From Mesocentrotus franciscanus (Eukaryota; Echinodermata; Echinoidea; Camarodonta; Strongylocentrotidae), in the NCBI GenBank assembly GCA_037976565.1, contig CP137672.1:18190335-18254334 (forward strand): DNA of 64,000 nucleotides, written 5' to 3'. A program made the translations under genes and the position numbers. Shown one piece after another: positions 33,436 to 45,821 of the stretch; within the stretch, counting starts at the first letter, position 1, and every line of letters begins with the position of its first letter. The notes beneath the pieces were generated by a model, which searched no databases, was not told the DNA's origin, and saw only the letters and a program-made list of their open reading frames with translations.

Positions 33436-36400
33436 ATGTTCATTCTAGTTGTCTCCGCCATTGTCCTGGGCTGTAATCTTGCCCCATTCCACGCAAGCGC
33501 TCAGGCTCCTATTCCAGAGAGTCCCCCTGGATTCGTTTACAAGTCCACCTCACCTGATGTCCCCATCGTGTTGGAGGCCTGGGTCGATTTGGTCTGTCCA
33601 GATGCTAAACGGGCCTGGCTGACGTACCAGGAGGTGGCTGACCATTATGGGACCGATACAGTGAGGTTTTCAGCCCTCATGTTCCCTCTTCCCTATGATA
33701 GGGCTGCCATGAAGGCATCACAGGTGAGTGTAGACTCGACAGACTTTAATATAAATATTGGGCTTTGATGAGTAGTTTCAAAGAGTGACATTTTCTATAG
33801 AACAAACATGTACATTTAAGAAAATTAATCTAAAAAAGAATATAACCTTACTTTACGAAAGTGAATATTAAAACACCAAAATGTAATAAAATGAATCTTT
33901 AATAGAAAGAATATAGGCCTTACCTTACTTTACGAAAGTGAATATTAAAACACAAAAAGACGACATCACATTAAAAAATAATGAAACTTTGACTAAAATC
34001 ACACCGGATATTACAAATTTGACTATTTGTTGTTTATATACGATTGATTTTACACTAATTGATATGGAAAGCATTACTAGGTGATCTGGATTTTTTTTTT
34101 AAACCGCAGTGAATTAAGCTCAAATTAAAGACATGTTGTATTGTATTGTATTGGTTTATCGAGAAGAAGAAAAAAAAACATCGAACATGCAGCTAGTAGC
34201 TGTTGATGTTAAAATTTTTCTTTTTGTTGAAAAAATGAGAATCTCATTACAAAATGTATTTGCAGTAACTGCGGGTGAGAAAAATTGACAGAATTTGGAT
34301 AATGACAATTTTCAACGAGCACAAGCTGTATTGTGATAGATCTATGAAGGACGTCAATGTTCAACAATCGGAAGATCACTTTGTCAGTGTTTCGAAGTTG
34401 ATGACGAGATGACCTTGCAGCTTGGAGCCAATTGCGAAAGTTGTTGAACAATTGAGAGGAAAGCTTCCTGCACAGTTGATATCTGCAAGCCTTTAGAGAG
34501 ACTTAGTTGCACATGCTTAAAGCTTCGTCGTACGACTCATACTGTAAACATAGAATCATAGATTCATAGAAGCAGATTTGCGAGAAAATTAGGAAGAAGA
34601 AAGAAGCAGATTAGTTAGAATTTATTACGAAAAAAAATATCTGAATGTTTGCATTTTAACTAATCAAACACAAATTGGCAACTCTGTGACACTTTTGAGG
34701 TATCATATGATATCATATTATTACTATGATTATTACAGAAGAAAGAAAAGAAAGAAAAGAAAAAAGAAAATGGAATGAGATAGAGAGGGAAATTCATAAT
34801 TACGTGAGAATAAAATGACGCACATTCCCTCCACACCATCTCTGTTCACTCGGTCGCCCTCAAATTTCATTTGCTAAGATCAGTGCCTCCTTATCACTGG
34901 GTGACAACATATCACTGGGAGACAGCATGGAAACCCTTCACCTCGGACTTGTTTCTTTTCATTACGTACTAATTAAGAGTACTTGCATTAATTTCTTTCT
35001 GATTTATATTTCGTTATAATGCGAAAACTCTGCTTTATGGACAATAGGCTATAATGTAAGAATCTCTGTTTTGGCACTGTTATGCATTTGGACCTTTGTT
35101 TTTCCCTTTCAAGATGGGGGTATGCATGTACCTCGTTTTCTCTAGATACGCCACTATTGCCCCATGGGGTGTTTCACAAAGACTAAGATCGACTTTAAGT
35201 TGGACTTAAGTATAGCAGGCCGTTCATGCCATTGTTTGCTATCATTATTTACTGGCATTGGTCTCTCAAGGGACGTACAAATCATGGTAAAAATCTACAA
35301 AACTTACATTTTTTGATAATTCATTATTGAAGGAAAAAATATTATCTAAAGATCATAATGGTGAGAGCAAACAATGACACGAACGGCCTGTTATACTTAA
35401 GTCCAACTTAAAGTCGATCTTAGTCTTTGTGAAACACCCCCTGGACATTGTTAAGGAAATTTAGGCTGTTATTTCATCTCCTCCTCATCTTATCTTCCAT
35501 CTTTTCATAAAGATAGGTTGCATATCAGGTTGTAAGACAATGTTTTGACATCATTGTTTCTTCTTCTATTTTTAAGATAGTAATTGAGTTCCATTTTCTC
35601 TCAATTTCAGGTGCTAGTAGGTATACTCATAGCATTAGGATTTGTGTACATGACTTGATTTCTTTCGAAAAGATTTTCTAAAACTTTGTAAAGCTAAAAA
35701 AGAAATCCCTTTAAATTTGTTATATCGATTGTGTGTTTCGTTTTAGGGATCATTTGTCGCCAGAGATATGAACCCCGCCTTGGTCTATGCGTGGTTTGAT
35801 AATGTCTTCGACAAACAAGTCGTACTTTATGACACAGCTATCTACGACAAAACAGATGAATTCATTGATGAGTAAGTATACCTGACCAGCGTTTGGATGT
35901 TGTTCTCCAGTTGGTGGAGATGTTGTGGTCTAGCAGATAAGTCACAGGACTGTGAAGCACAAGGTACGGGATTCGAATCCCAGTCGCAGCGCTACTGTCC
36001 TTTGGCTAATAATAGTAGTAGTAATAGTAAGAATAACAGTAATAATAATGATGATATTAGTATTATGTTCATTATTATTATTATTACTATTACTATTTCT
36101 AGCATTATCACTATTAATATTATAATTAACGGGAAGGCATAGGGAATGTCGGAGACCTAGTTTATTCAATTCAATCAGGATTTTTCTTTGTACCAGTTGA
36201 TGTGCCTTATGTGTCTGTTAATGTCATTGTTACTTAAAATTTAGATTGATTTGCCTATTTTGATTCTTCATGCGAGTAAAGTTGTTTTAGAGATCATTTC
36301 ACCGCTTTACTGAAGTATGAAGAATTGCGAAAACTTTCCTTCTTTAATAACAATGGCAGATGCATTAGTGAGAAAAAATATAACATGGGGATTGATGAAG

Positions 36401-39400
36401 TAAAAATTGAGATTTCCTCAGTTGAAATTTTATATTATATGGAATTATCATGATCATTGTTGATTGTCTTTTTTAACAACATGGAAGTATGCAGAGTATA
36501 CGTTAAGTTTTGCTTATAAAAGAATCGTCGAGTGAAATATACAGTTATCACTTTGTTTTATCATTTAACGAGGGAGCGCTGTTGTAGCAATGTAGGAGCA
36601 TATTGGTATAACATACCAGAGGTCCCAGGTTTGATCCTTTCTTGGTGCTTACATTCTTAGACAAGGTGTGTGCCCCCATTGTCCCTCTCAATCCAGGAGA
36701 ATCAAATGGTTACCTTGCCATGCTGGAGGTAAGAATAATAGCAGGGCCTGCAAGAAAAGCAGCTTTGATACTGATGTGAATAGGCCTACCGTACGCCCAA
36801 ACTATAACTATCATTATCTCCTGTTAGAACTTTGGCAACTTGGGCATCTGAGGTTGGTTACGACAAAGATGAATTTCAGACCCGTTTGAACAGAACCGAC
36901 CCAGCTCATTCACAAGCCAGAGTCGAGTTCAAATATGGAGCTACACGTAAGTACAATGCCCAAAATAATGTATTTTATGCTTGTCGGAAAAATATTGTTC
37001 CTACTATTTTGCAAAATCCAGGGTCTTTTATCTTTTGTTTCTGCTAAAATTTATAGCGCGTTCGACGGCAGACACGATCCCCTGGCCATATTTGGCCCAG
37101 TCACCAAATCCATCCGGTTCATTTGATGCTTTTTCACGAAAAACATGGGCACCACTAAAATTGAATCAAGGGGCTATCACGAGGCAGCCTCGACTTTTTA
37201 CGCGGCTTGTTTGTGGCCGGCCGATTATCATTTGATAATCTGTGCTCTTCTAATGAGCTCAAAACTTAATGTTGTAGCGTAATAATGAATGTACCTCACT
37301 GTATATTATGTTAAAGATAATGGCGGTTTGGATCAATAACCAATAACAAAGATTAACCAATGATAAAAAACAACGAACAGATAAAAATCACCTCAACCAT
37401 TTTGACACTCTTTACGAAATGACGAACATACCGTCATACCGGACAAAAGTGTCTTAGTGCAGACGTTTGTTGTCGCATCAATTTCAGTGATATTGGAAGA
37501 CACATTGGTAGAATTATGAATTACCCCTCCCTTCAATTTTGTATTACGTAAAAATATTTGCCATTTCATCGATTGGTATAGGTGGAGTATTCGGGACGCC
37601 ACAAACCTATGTCAATGGTGCCGTGGTCTATTCTGATCCTTCCTGGACTCTGGCGGACTGGAGGAACATCATAGATCCACTGATCTCAGGAAACAGGTTA
37701 GTTAGTTACATGGCGAATGGCAACACTCAATGCCACAAAGACTAACACCAACAGCGATCTTAGTGATATTATTAATGACAACAAAAAAAGTGGCGGATCC
37801 GGGGGAATAGAGGCACGTGCCCCTTCTTCACAGCCTTAAAAGAAGGTAAAAAAAGGTACACAACGTATGGGCTGATGACTCGTTTCTATTGTCGGAGAAC
37901 TTTTTAACCAAAAACCTGATGATGATTATTATTATTATTTATTTATTTTTGTTTGGGGGGAGGGGGGTTGTCACAGAATCTTAGGACTTGTGCCCCATCC
38001 CCTCACAGAGAATCCTTGATCTGCCACTCTCATGGATCTATCCATTTCAGATCGATCTTTCTTTATCGAAAACAGGATTGATAAGAGAGCAAGTATCAGC
38101 CACCCTCCGTGTAAACCACGAACCCCAATGATCCATTGAAGATCTGATTTATGTGTAAATCGCCTTCGATCATTTGTAATGTTTACATTTCCTTGAGATA
38201 TCCGATTATATAGGAGTGGATTATGTGCTTCGCTCAAAGTGTGGCCAATTCTAGATATCTGATTAGTTAAAACTGTCGTCAATGACATTCAATATTTCCA
38301 TAATTACAGTTCCAGTACCGATCGGGGCTTCCGATGGCGTAACTTCACGTTGATATCCGAGCTTATTTTTAACGGGATTTCCATTTGTCCGACCATCTTT
38401 GTGATATTTACTCATGTCCTGTTGTACTGAGGTACTGCGGGGGTCTTTCCAGTGACGTACTACACTGGGTCTTTTTAAGGGATAAGTCAATCGGAACGAA
38501 GTGCCTGTCAAGGAAGATGCTTTTAATATGTCATTACTCGCATGGCATCGCAGCCTAAAGGTTCTGCAAACAAAAATATATTATTCTCGTTCACCTCCAA
38601 CGAAAATTAATAAATACAAACGTTTATGTGTGGAAAATGCTTTTCCAAATCTTTAATCCAGGGTCCGACGTCGTACTTGTTTCTAACATGAGCTTGTCAA
38701 TGGGCTAGGGTGTCAGATGGTAGCATTTTTAAGTTAGGGCGTAGATCTAGTCATTAAACTATTCATTTAGATTACACCATCGTGAACATAAAGGCAAGGG
38801 GGAAAGGGATTAGTGCTTAATATATGCGACTATATATGCAAGTATCATGCTACACGCTCACAAATAAATAGGTCTCTCAGTGATAAAAATGTCAAAGTTT
38901 AAAGGTTGCAAAATGTTTTGCGCTGCTAGAGCAACTCAAATAATAACACAATAGTGTTGGTTAAAATATCAAGCACGTTCCATTTCCTGAAGTTCAATGT
39001 TTTAATCTATATAGGACGCAAGGTATTAAAGGGAATGAATAAATATTTTCAATATTATGGAATTGAAGATATTTTGAGTTTGGAAAGTAAACTAATGAGA
39101 AAGGGTCATCCATTTTGGAAAGACATTTATCTACATTTGCCACTCTCTACCCAGGTGTGAAGGAATTCCTTGACTGCTGTCAGCACCGAAAATCGATAGC
39201 CTACTGCCTAGCTAGCAGAGCCATTGAAATATTGGGGCGCCTTGTGCACCTTACGTAGTGGATATGTGCGCTTTAAGATATTTAATATTATTATCATTAA
39301 TATTATTATTATTATTATTTGATCGACCACCCATGAGGCTGAAGGCCCATGAGACCGACATTTCACTAGACCGACACTAGGCACGTGACACGAGCAATTA

Positions 39401-39687
39401 TATTGCAAAATCAATTTTCTTCGGAATGAACATTGCAGTATCACCCTATATAAAATAAATATTTCCCATCCCTTTAATATTATGCAAAAAAATTATGTCA
39501 TTGTAAATATATTATTGTTATTACAAAATATGACATGCATATGATATCAAAATTATAATCTTTCATGATATCATCGAATTTTCATTTCGTGATTTTTCCT
39601 CTCTTTTTGTGCAGGGTTAACTCTCTTTCTGGCAACATGATTCCTGTTTGGCTAAGTGTGTCCCTAGCATTTGTACTCCGGAAGTAA
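33436..39687 (+). CDS. Secreted DsbA-like thioredoxin-fold protein, paralogue A (5 exons)
   Basis: Exons: 33436-33723, 35747-35871, 36828-36946, 37582-37696, 39615-39687; phases 0, 2, 1, 2; 239 residues. The N-terminus MFILVVSAIVLGCNLAPFHA looks like a signal peptide, followed by QAPIPESPPGFVYK. The thioredoxin strand VLEAWVDLVCPDAKRAW places CPDA where DsbA-family proteins have CxxC, so only the first Cys remains. Exons 2-3 give the inserted helical part (NPALVYAWFDNVF; LATWASEVGYDKDEF). Exon 4 has GVFGTPQTYVNGAVVY, the cis-Pro loop of DsbA/Thioredoxin_4 domains. The last exon encodes a 23-residue tail with a hydrophobic run (VWLSVSLAFVL) ending RK, possibly a GPI signal or short anchor. The frame is open upstream to 33256, but the Met at 33436 begins the signal peptide and matches paralogue B. 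AATAAA lies at 40126. The ligand or substrate is unknown. Confidence 0.85.
33835..33965. repeat. Short tandem duplication in intron 1 of paralogue A
   Basis: CCTTACTTTACGAAAGTGAA followed by TATTAAAACAC occurs twice, about 76 bp apart. Confidence 0.7.
35167..35440. mobile_element. Foldback MITE (GGGGTGTTTCACAAAG ends) in intron 1 of paralogue A
   Basis: GGGGTGTTTCACAAAGACTA at 35167 and its complement ending at 35440 are the tips of arms of at least 80 bp (AAGTTGGACTTAAGTATA, AACGGCCTG) around an AT-rich centre. No coding capacity. Confidence 0.85.
35915..36000 (+). mobile_element. tRNA-like SINE head with trinucleotide tail
   Basis: TGTGGTCTAGCAGATAAGTC resembles an A box and GGGATTCGAATCCCAGTC a B box. 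An AGT/AAT-rich tail follows at 36009-36130. No 7-bp acceptor stem closes, so it is not a tRNA gene. It lies in intron 2 of paralogue A, about 45 bp after exon 2. Confidence 0.6.
36566..36795 (+). mobile_element. tRNA-derived SINE in intron 2 of paralogue A
   Basis: GGTCCCAGGTTTGATCC is the B-box-like word, then GTGCTTACATTCTTAGAC, GTCCCTCTCAATCCAGG, GGTTACCTTGCCATGCTGG and GATACTGATGTGAATAGGC in family order. It ends about 30 bp before exon 3. Confidence 0.72.
37790..38030. mobile_element. GGCGGATCC-type MITE, degenerate
   Basis: AGTGGCGGATCCGGGGGAAT at the left and CCTTGATCTGCCACT at the right resemble the ends of the hAT-type MITE at 22154-22298. It lies in intron 4 of paralogue A. A target duplication is not clear. 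Confidence 0.5.
39100..39380. repeat. SINE body fragment and ATT repeat in intron 4 of paralogue A
   Basis: ACATTTGCCACTCTCTACCC with AGGTGTGAA at 39130-39160 matches the SINE body without the head. ATT trinucleotides at about 39285-39320 are followed by words related to the repeat at 12303-12540. Confidence 0.5.
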
Positions 39688-40296
39688 ATCAAGATCAAGA
39701 CCAGAGGTCTACTTTATGTGATGAAATTATGATTTTCAAAATTATGCATTTTGCGTTCCGGGCCTTACATTTTTGTGTCAATACAAAGTTACTTTACCAG
39801 GTTAGTGTCAGATGTTTGTCAAATGTTCAAGAAATCGTGTTCAAAAGCAAATAGTAACATAGGAGTTGGATATATAGAGTAGTACATTGGACGTTGGAAT
39901 CCAAATAACTATAAATTTACCACTTATAATGTCAGTAATGCCAAATATATTACTAGTGATATTGTTTTCATGTCAGTGTACCAATTGTTTGGTGGGGAAC
40001 TTCAATATCCTGTAGAAGAAGATTGTATGTTGTCTAACCATGTTTAGTTGCCATTTGTAAATTATCATCCACAGAAAAACAATAACTTGCACTATCCCTT
40101 GCTTTTTCCAAATCAGCTTACGAACAATAAATTTAGCAGCAAATCAACTTGGATATCAAACCTGAACGATATTAACAAAGATATATTGCCAAACATAAGA
40201 CACAACTGTTGAAAGTTGGAGATGTTTCTGCCATTTCCATGATAATTATGGGTCAGCTATCTTTTCGGCTAATCGCAGCCTGTTAAATACTATACA

Positions 40297-40455
40297 AATA
40301 ATGAATGCTTTTGAGTTCAATAGTGCGAATATTTTCATTCGTTGAAAGATTAACGTTCTATTCAGTGAGGCGTCAGCCGAGTTGAATAGAATTAACGTTA
40401 ATCTTTCAACGAATGAAAATATTCGCACTATTGAACGAATGAAAAACTTTCATTA
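40297..40455. mobile_element. Foldback palindrome downstream of paralogue A
   Basis: GTTCAATAGTGCGAATATTT at 40315 and its complement ending 40436 border arms of about 50-70 bp with one 4-5 bp indel, around a centre of about 20 bp. A shorter related pair (GAATAGTAC, AAAAATGCACGC repeats) follows at 40640-40700. Confidence 0.78.
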
Positions 40456-40894
40456 TTTGTTTTATACAACATCTTTCAACAAATTATGCTTTGCTCCTAA
40501 ACTGAAGATGGAGTCAGGCCTTCTCGGTTACATTCAGATTGCCTTCGCGTCAGATGCGCGCAGCTAATATAACAATGGGATACGTGCAGGGCAGAGAAGT
40601 ACGTACGCGCCGCAGTCTGCATATATATAACCAAAAATGCACGCTCGCTGAATAGTACTACGGCGAATAGTACCAAAAATGCACGCCCGCGTTCAATAGT
40701 ATATATATATATATTGAATATCATGTGACCAACAATCCTCCAATCAAATGACAGGGATTTACTTAGGTGTTGTATAAAATATGTTATGAAGATCGGGCGT
40801 CATTTTGTTCATTATATTATAAGGGCGTGCGTAGCTCTACCGACAGCCTTTCATACATGGAGTGACACTTAACATCCATGTTGAAAGCAAGATG

Positions 40895-41545
40895 GCGTTA
40901 GAAACCGACCCATGCACGTATACCCAAGTCACATCAACGTGACCGACACCAGACCGACTACAGACAGTCAGACATAACTTCGGAAAACCGAGCAGAGCCA
41001 CAAACTTGGAAAACGGCAAAAAGTGCAAAGTGAATATAGAGACCTCAAATGGCAAACGTATGAATTAAATATATCCACACCAATACAAAAAAATATATAT
41101 CAACAGCAAAAAAGCTGAAAAGCTGAAAAGCAGAAAAGCAGAAAATCAACAGCGTTTCAGGTTGTCTTTGGAAGATGTTTCCAAATGCCTTTTTACACAC
41201 TGCCACGGACTGAACGATGAGGGCACTATATTCAATGTGCGTTATGCGCTGTTTTCGAAGTATTTTGGCTGTACTCGGTTTTCCGAAGTTGTGTCTGGCT
41301 GACAGACGGAATAAACGAATATATTATACACCCAGTGATCAAACGTCAGTCCATTTAGACTCGGTCTTGAGTTGGTTTGCCGGTTTGATTGAGGTATTAT
41401 AAATCAGTCACACCGACTCCACACCGCGACTCCAAACAGACCTACTCTAATTGGCCATTTTGGGATAACGTGCTTTCTTGTTCATTTTGTTTAATATATC
41501 GGTCTCGTGTCAATCTTAGTGGTGTGATCGACCGAGGTATCGAAT
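40895..41545. repeat. CAGTCACACCG-family elements, two adjoining copies
   Basis: ACATAACTTCGGAAAACCGA near 40970 is inverted near 41270 (CTCGGTTTTCCGAAGTTGTG). AAATCAGTCACACCGACTCC at 41401 and GTGGTGTGATCGACCGAGG near 41520 bound a second piece. Both share CACACCG and ACCGACT words with 33061-33215 and 59405-59540. Confidence 0.55.
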
Positions 41546-42223
41546 TCCCACATCCAAACCTCGAGACATTTAACCCTTTTTTCTCATGTTTCTTTGCACA
41601 CGACGTAACTAAATTTAACGTTTTTGTTTCTTCTTTTTTATTTTTGTTTATACGTATTTAACCATTTTTACTTTAACGTATTTGAATTGAAGGTTAGCAT
41701 TAATTTAATTTATGCATAACTGTTTGCGCATTATATGCATTATCCACTATCTGGCGTTACTGCATACGATAAACCCTTAGGGTAGTTCTCTTCATATTAA
41801 CTTTGTTTACACAATGCATTGCTGTCTTCAGGTTATCTAAATTACATGAATGGATATATAATATGTTTGATAAAAATACGTAAGAATAAATCAGTCATCT
41901 TACCTGTGTTATGGTCATTTTAATTGTACTTTTTACTTCAAGGATGTGTTTGAGTGATGTAAGCTGATGAGCCATGTCGAAGTGCAAAATTTGAGGTAGA
42001 ATAGATCGGTTTACTAACATGAAGGCTTGCCCAACATCAGCCATGTTCACACGGGGGTTTCCTAGTTGGCGTAAGTTAATCCCTGCAGCAGTAAATATCC
42101 CATAAATATTTGACTTTCACCATTAGTTGTCCATACCCTCTTACTCGGAATAACTTGCCACGATTAAGTTAACACGACCTTCCACCGAGCGACCCAGTCT
42201 TACTCAGTGTATCTCCTGGAAGT
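41546..42223. other. Intergenic between paralogues A and B, nothing recognised
   Basis: AT-rich sequence without exon-like frames or known repeats. Confidence 0.45.
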
Positions 42224-42449
42224 CAGAGGCGGATCCAGGATTTTCCAAAAGGGGGCGGGGCGGGCGTGAATGGTACGAAATTGCGAGTGCGAAGCCTTTA
42301 CGGTGTGGTGTGGGAACCTTAAGATGCTTTATGGAACATTCTGAGGCATTTCTGAATTAGTAAACTGAACATTTATGTGGATTCTTTTTTCTTTTCTTTT
42401 TTGGAAGGTAAAGGGGGCGTGCCCCCCACGCCATCTGAATCCGCCCCTG
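42224..42449. mobile_element. GGCGGATCC-type MITE, copy between paralogues A and B
   Basis: CAGAGGCGGATCCAGG at the left, GAATCCGCCCCTG at the right, and CTGGAAGT repeated at both borders (overlapping the right CTG), consistent with an 8-bp target duplication. Confidence 0.7.
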
Positions 42450-43130
42450 GAAGTGTTGGCGCCCGCACTAGTCGACCTCAACCCACTTTCCGCATCTTAA
42501 CCGCGCGAAATAGAAGGGTCACAGATACCCCCAGTGCCAAGTGAGAGCATTCACACGGTCAACTTACCCTACCCTCTAGCCGCCCGCCCCCCACTCAGGG
42601 GTCGGAGGGACCGCATTCGTGCTCCCAAAATGTCCAGTAAAGGGGTACTTTTCACGAGACAAAGTCCGGCTTTCAAAGGGAGGGAACATGCATACGCGTA
42701 CCCTAAATAACACTGAGTGGGGGGCGTGCGAGTGGGTGATGTGTATGTGTGTAAGGTTTCATATAGCCAGCTTTCCTATGTACATGCAGTCTTCCGCTGG
42801 TTTATAGTTTCGGGAACGATGGTGTGTGTGGGGGAGGGGGGGGGGGGCTATCCCCAGTTTCAGTACTATGTATGAATATTTTTGTCTACTACCGGTTCGG
42901 TTCTGATGAGTTGAGTATACATCACTGCACATCAAAACATGTGTCATCATCATTACAAAATGTAGTCGTTGCAAAAGGTCTGGTCCAGGATTGTATTTCC
43001 GGATACGATTGTGTACAATCTGAACCATCTTCTTTCGCACACTGGTCGTGACATCAGCAAAGTTGTCATTTCATCCCTTCGCTATTTTCACTGATTATTG
43101 GTTGCTCACAATTGCTTTCCATGGCAATGC

Positions 43131-43517
43131 TTTTAAAGATAAAGACCAGTTCTGGTCATGCGATTTCATTGTGAAAGAAACGTTGTGGAATCGATCAGAA
43201 AAGGTTGATCATCTAGCATATAAGTATTAGTGTGTACTGCAAGGTTCTGGAATCATCAAAATGATAAGAAATTTGACCCAGTCTTGGTAAAGTTACAAGC
43301 ACTGTACACAGAAAGATGTATATGGGACTATTTGGTCCCAATAGATATAATAATTTACCAAATATATCAATTAGTAGGCGGTTTCCCGACTTTCCCGGCA
43401 AAATTTGTATCATCACGTATTAGTCAAAACATATTCTTTAACATGATTGGTAATGAGAGCTTCCATTTCATTTTTTTGAGAGAGGGGCGTTTCCAAAACT
43501 GGGCTTTAACTTTAAAA
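43131..43517 (+). mobile_element. About 390-bp MITE, copy 1
   Basis: Ends TTTTAAAGATAAAGACCAGT and the inverse of AAAGTTAAAGCCCAGTTTTG form terminal inverted repeats. The whole element recurs inverted at 54600-55003. An open frame across it (43230-43685) is incidental. Confidence 0.8.
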
Positions 43518-43562
43518 TGTCTTTACTGGGTATTGCCTTTATATCAAACAGAGGCTTCAATG

Positions 43563-45135
43563 CATAGGCGCCGGAAGTGGGGTCAGGGAGGGGGTCGCCC
43601 CAAAAAAAAAAAAGCGGGGGCAAACGCATTTTCGCCCCCCAAAAAAGCCACCCCCCCCCCGAAAAAATCGGCAGTAAAGGAGTAAGAACGGTTTGTATTT
43701 TTTAACTAAAAATAAAATAAAAAGTAATAAAAACAACCTGAATTAAATCACATAGAAATTATATTGCATTCAAAGAAAAGGAGAGTAAACAGGGATTAAA
43801 TTTCCTAACTTGTCGTATGCCCCTATATTTGTTAATGGAGGATTTTATAATAGCGGTACGCGCATATCGTGGAAATATTGTAAGAGGATGGGAAAGCATG
43901 TGTGTTTTTTATTATAGGGGTGAGAAGACATGAGCCTCTGAACACTGGCGTACTGATGGGGGTGGGGGCAGATGCACCAAAATAAAAATCAAACGTGGTT
44001 TATTTCTAATTCGATACCAGCGATTTACTAAATTAAATTTTGCTGAAGAAAGAAAGAGAGAAAGAAAAAATAAGTGACCTGCCAGTGTCACAAATGAGGT
44101 ATCAAAATATGCTAATCTGACCGTAATTAAATGACTAAAACACCTGGGCTTACGGGGGCTGTGCCCGGGACCCCACAAATGGCCCTAAGGAGGGGCCTCG
44201 GGCCCCCTCCTGGATCCGCCTGTGGCTCAGCCCCCTAGACCCCCCGCAAATTAGTGACCTGCTAGTGTCACAAATAAGGTATACGATCAAAATATGCTCA
44301 TCTGACCATAAATAAATGCCTAAAACCCCAGAGCTTCATGGGACTCAGCCCCTGGACCCCCCGCAAATTAGTGACCTGCCAGTGTCAGAAATAAGGTATC
44401 AAAATATGCTCATCTGACGGTAATTAAACGCCTAGAACCCCTGAGCTTCATGGGGCTCAGCCCTCTGGCCCCCCGCAAATTAGTAACCTGCCAGTGTCAC
44501 AAATAAGGTATCAAAATATGCTCATCTGACCGTAATTAGATGCCTAAAACCCCTGAGCTTCCGGGGGCCCTAAGACGGGCCCCTGAGTGCTCATCTGACT
44601 ATAATTAAATGTCTATAACCCCTGAGCTTCAGGGGGCTCAGCCCCATGGACCCCCCGCAAATTAGTGACCTGCCAGTTTCACAAATAATGTATAAAAATA
44701 TGCTCATATGACCATAATTAAATGCCTAAAATCCCTGAGCTTCCGGGGGCCCTAAGGCGGGCCCCTGAGTGCTCATCTGACTATAATTAAATGTCTGAAA
44801 CCCCGAACTTCAGGGGGCTCAGCCCCCTGGACCCCACGCTAATTAATGACCTGCCAGTGTCACAAATAGGTTATCTAAATATGCTTTTCTGACCGTAATT
44901 TAATGCCTAAATCCCCTGAGCTCCGCCCTTGCTCCACTCGCTACGGTCTACCTGGTCGTAATACTTCACTTTGAAAAACGTTCCGCGGGGCCTGCATGTA
45001 ACATGTAAGAGTGGTGGTGATGCAGATTTTTCTTCTGCCGGCAAACTGTTTTTGTTCATTACGCCACTGCCCCTGAAAGGTGAGCCCCTGAATGTTTGCC
45101 ACCCCCTCCCCAATCCTAAACTGCTTCCGGCGCGC
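43563..45135. mobile_element. Candidate element with GGCGCCGGAAG ends enclosing a satellite
   Basis: ATAGGCGCCGGAAGTGGGG at 43563 has an imperfect inverted partner CTGCTTCCGGCGCGCCTG at about 45119-45136. The interior includes G/C runs at 43600-43670 and the 115-bp satellite at 44050-44930. No transposase frame. The assignment rests only on the end similarity. Confidence 0.45.
44050..44930. repeat. Satellite, about 115-bp unit, about seven copies
   Basis: Each unit runs GTGACCTGCCAGTGTCACAA, ATAAGGTATCAAAATATGCT, CATCTGACCGTAATTAAATG, CCTAAAACCCCTGAGCTTC and CTCAGCCCCCTGGACCCCCC. Full units start near 44072, 44254, 44371, 44485, 44666 and 44848, with shortened ones near 44588 and 44770. Confidence 0.88.
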
Positions 45136-45180
45136 CTGCTTTCATGTACAGCCCATTTTTTCTTTTACGACAAGCACATA

Positions 45181-45821
45181 GTAATGGCATACTAATATCG
45201 AATTTTACTTCTACCGCTTATCTGTTCTCATGGTACTAAGAAGTTCGTTACTCTTTATTAGAGATAAGAAATTTGATGAATCATTCTAAACAAAAAGTTC
45301 CATTATCTTCCAATGATGTGGGTCAATGTCAAGTGTTGCCATATCGTTATATTTAAACAAATAAGATATAACGCACGGGGGAAAGGTCATAATACTAGCC
45401 ATGGGACAGAAAGTATTTGCAAAAATTGTTTAAACAAAAAAACTGGACATGAACAATGAACCCTTATCTTTACCACACCAGCTGACTTCTTATTCCATTA
45501 TGTATGTTTGTCTGTATCTAAGACACAATTACATAAAGCAAATTGACCTACTTGAATTTTATATTACCGGTCTTTATTGCTATTCCCAGCATTTACTTAA
45601 CTATAGATATTGTACTTTGACACGATAATGACGTATGCAATATGAAAAGATGCAAATGATCAAGGTCAAATGCTTTAAAGTGAGGGAGTCACATCTCATT
45701 TATGAGATAAGGGAAGGTAAGAGATTAGATCACCCAAGATTCTCTGACTAAGACAGATCTAGAAGAGCAGGAGTGGAAGACAACATAACTTTATCAAGAT
45801 AGTTGACTAATATTTTCCAAT
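45181..45821. other. 5' flank of paralogue B
   Basis: AT-rich upstream sequence of paralogue B; a promoter is expected here but no specific element can be assigned. No gene or repeat was recognised. Confidence 0.4.

Noticed and set aside
35915..36000. tRNA gene
   Set aside because: Promoter boxes are present, but no acceptor stem or proper anticodon arm forms; it belongs to the SINE family. The same applies to 9107-9180, 48895-48970 and 59160-59222.
43230..43685. 151-codon open frame
   Set aside because: It runs through a MITE and G/C runs; the inverted copy at 54.7 kb has a different reading frame structure.
44050..44930. CRISPR-like regular repeats
   Set aside because: The units are contiguous without unique spacers and the genome is eukaryotic; it is a satellite.
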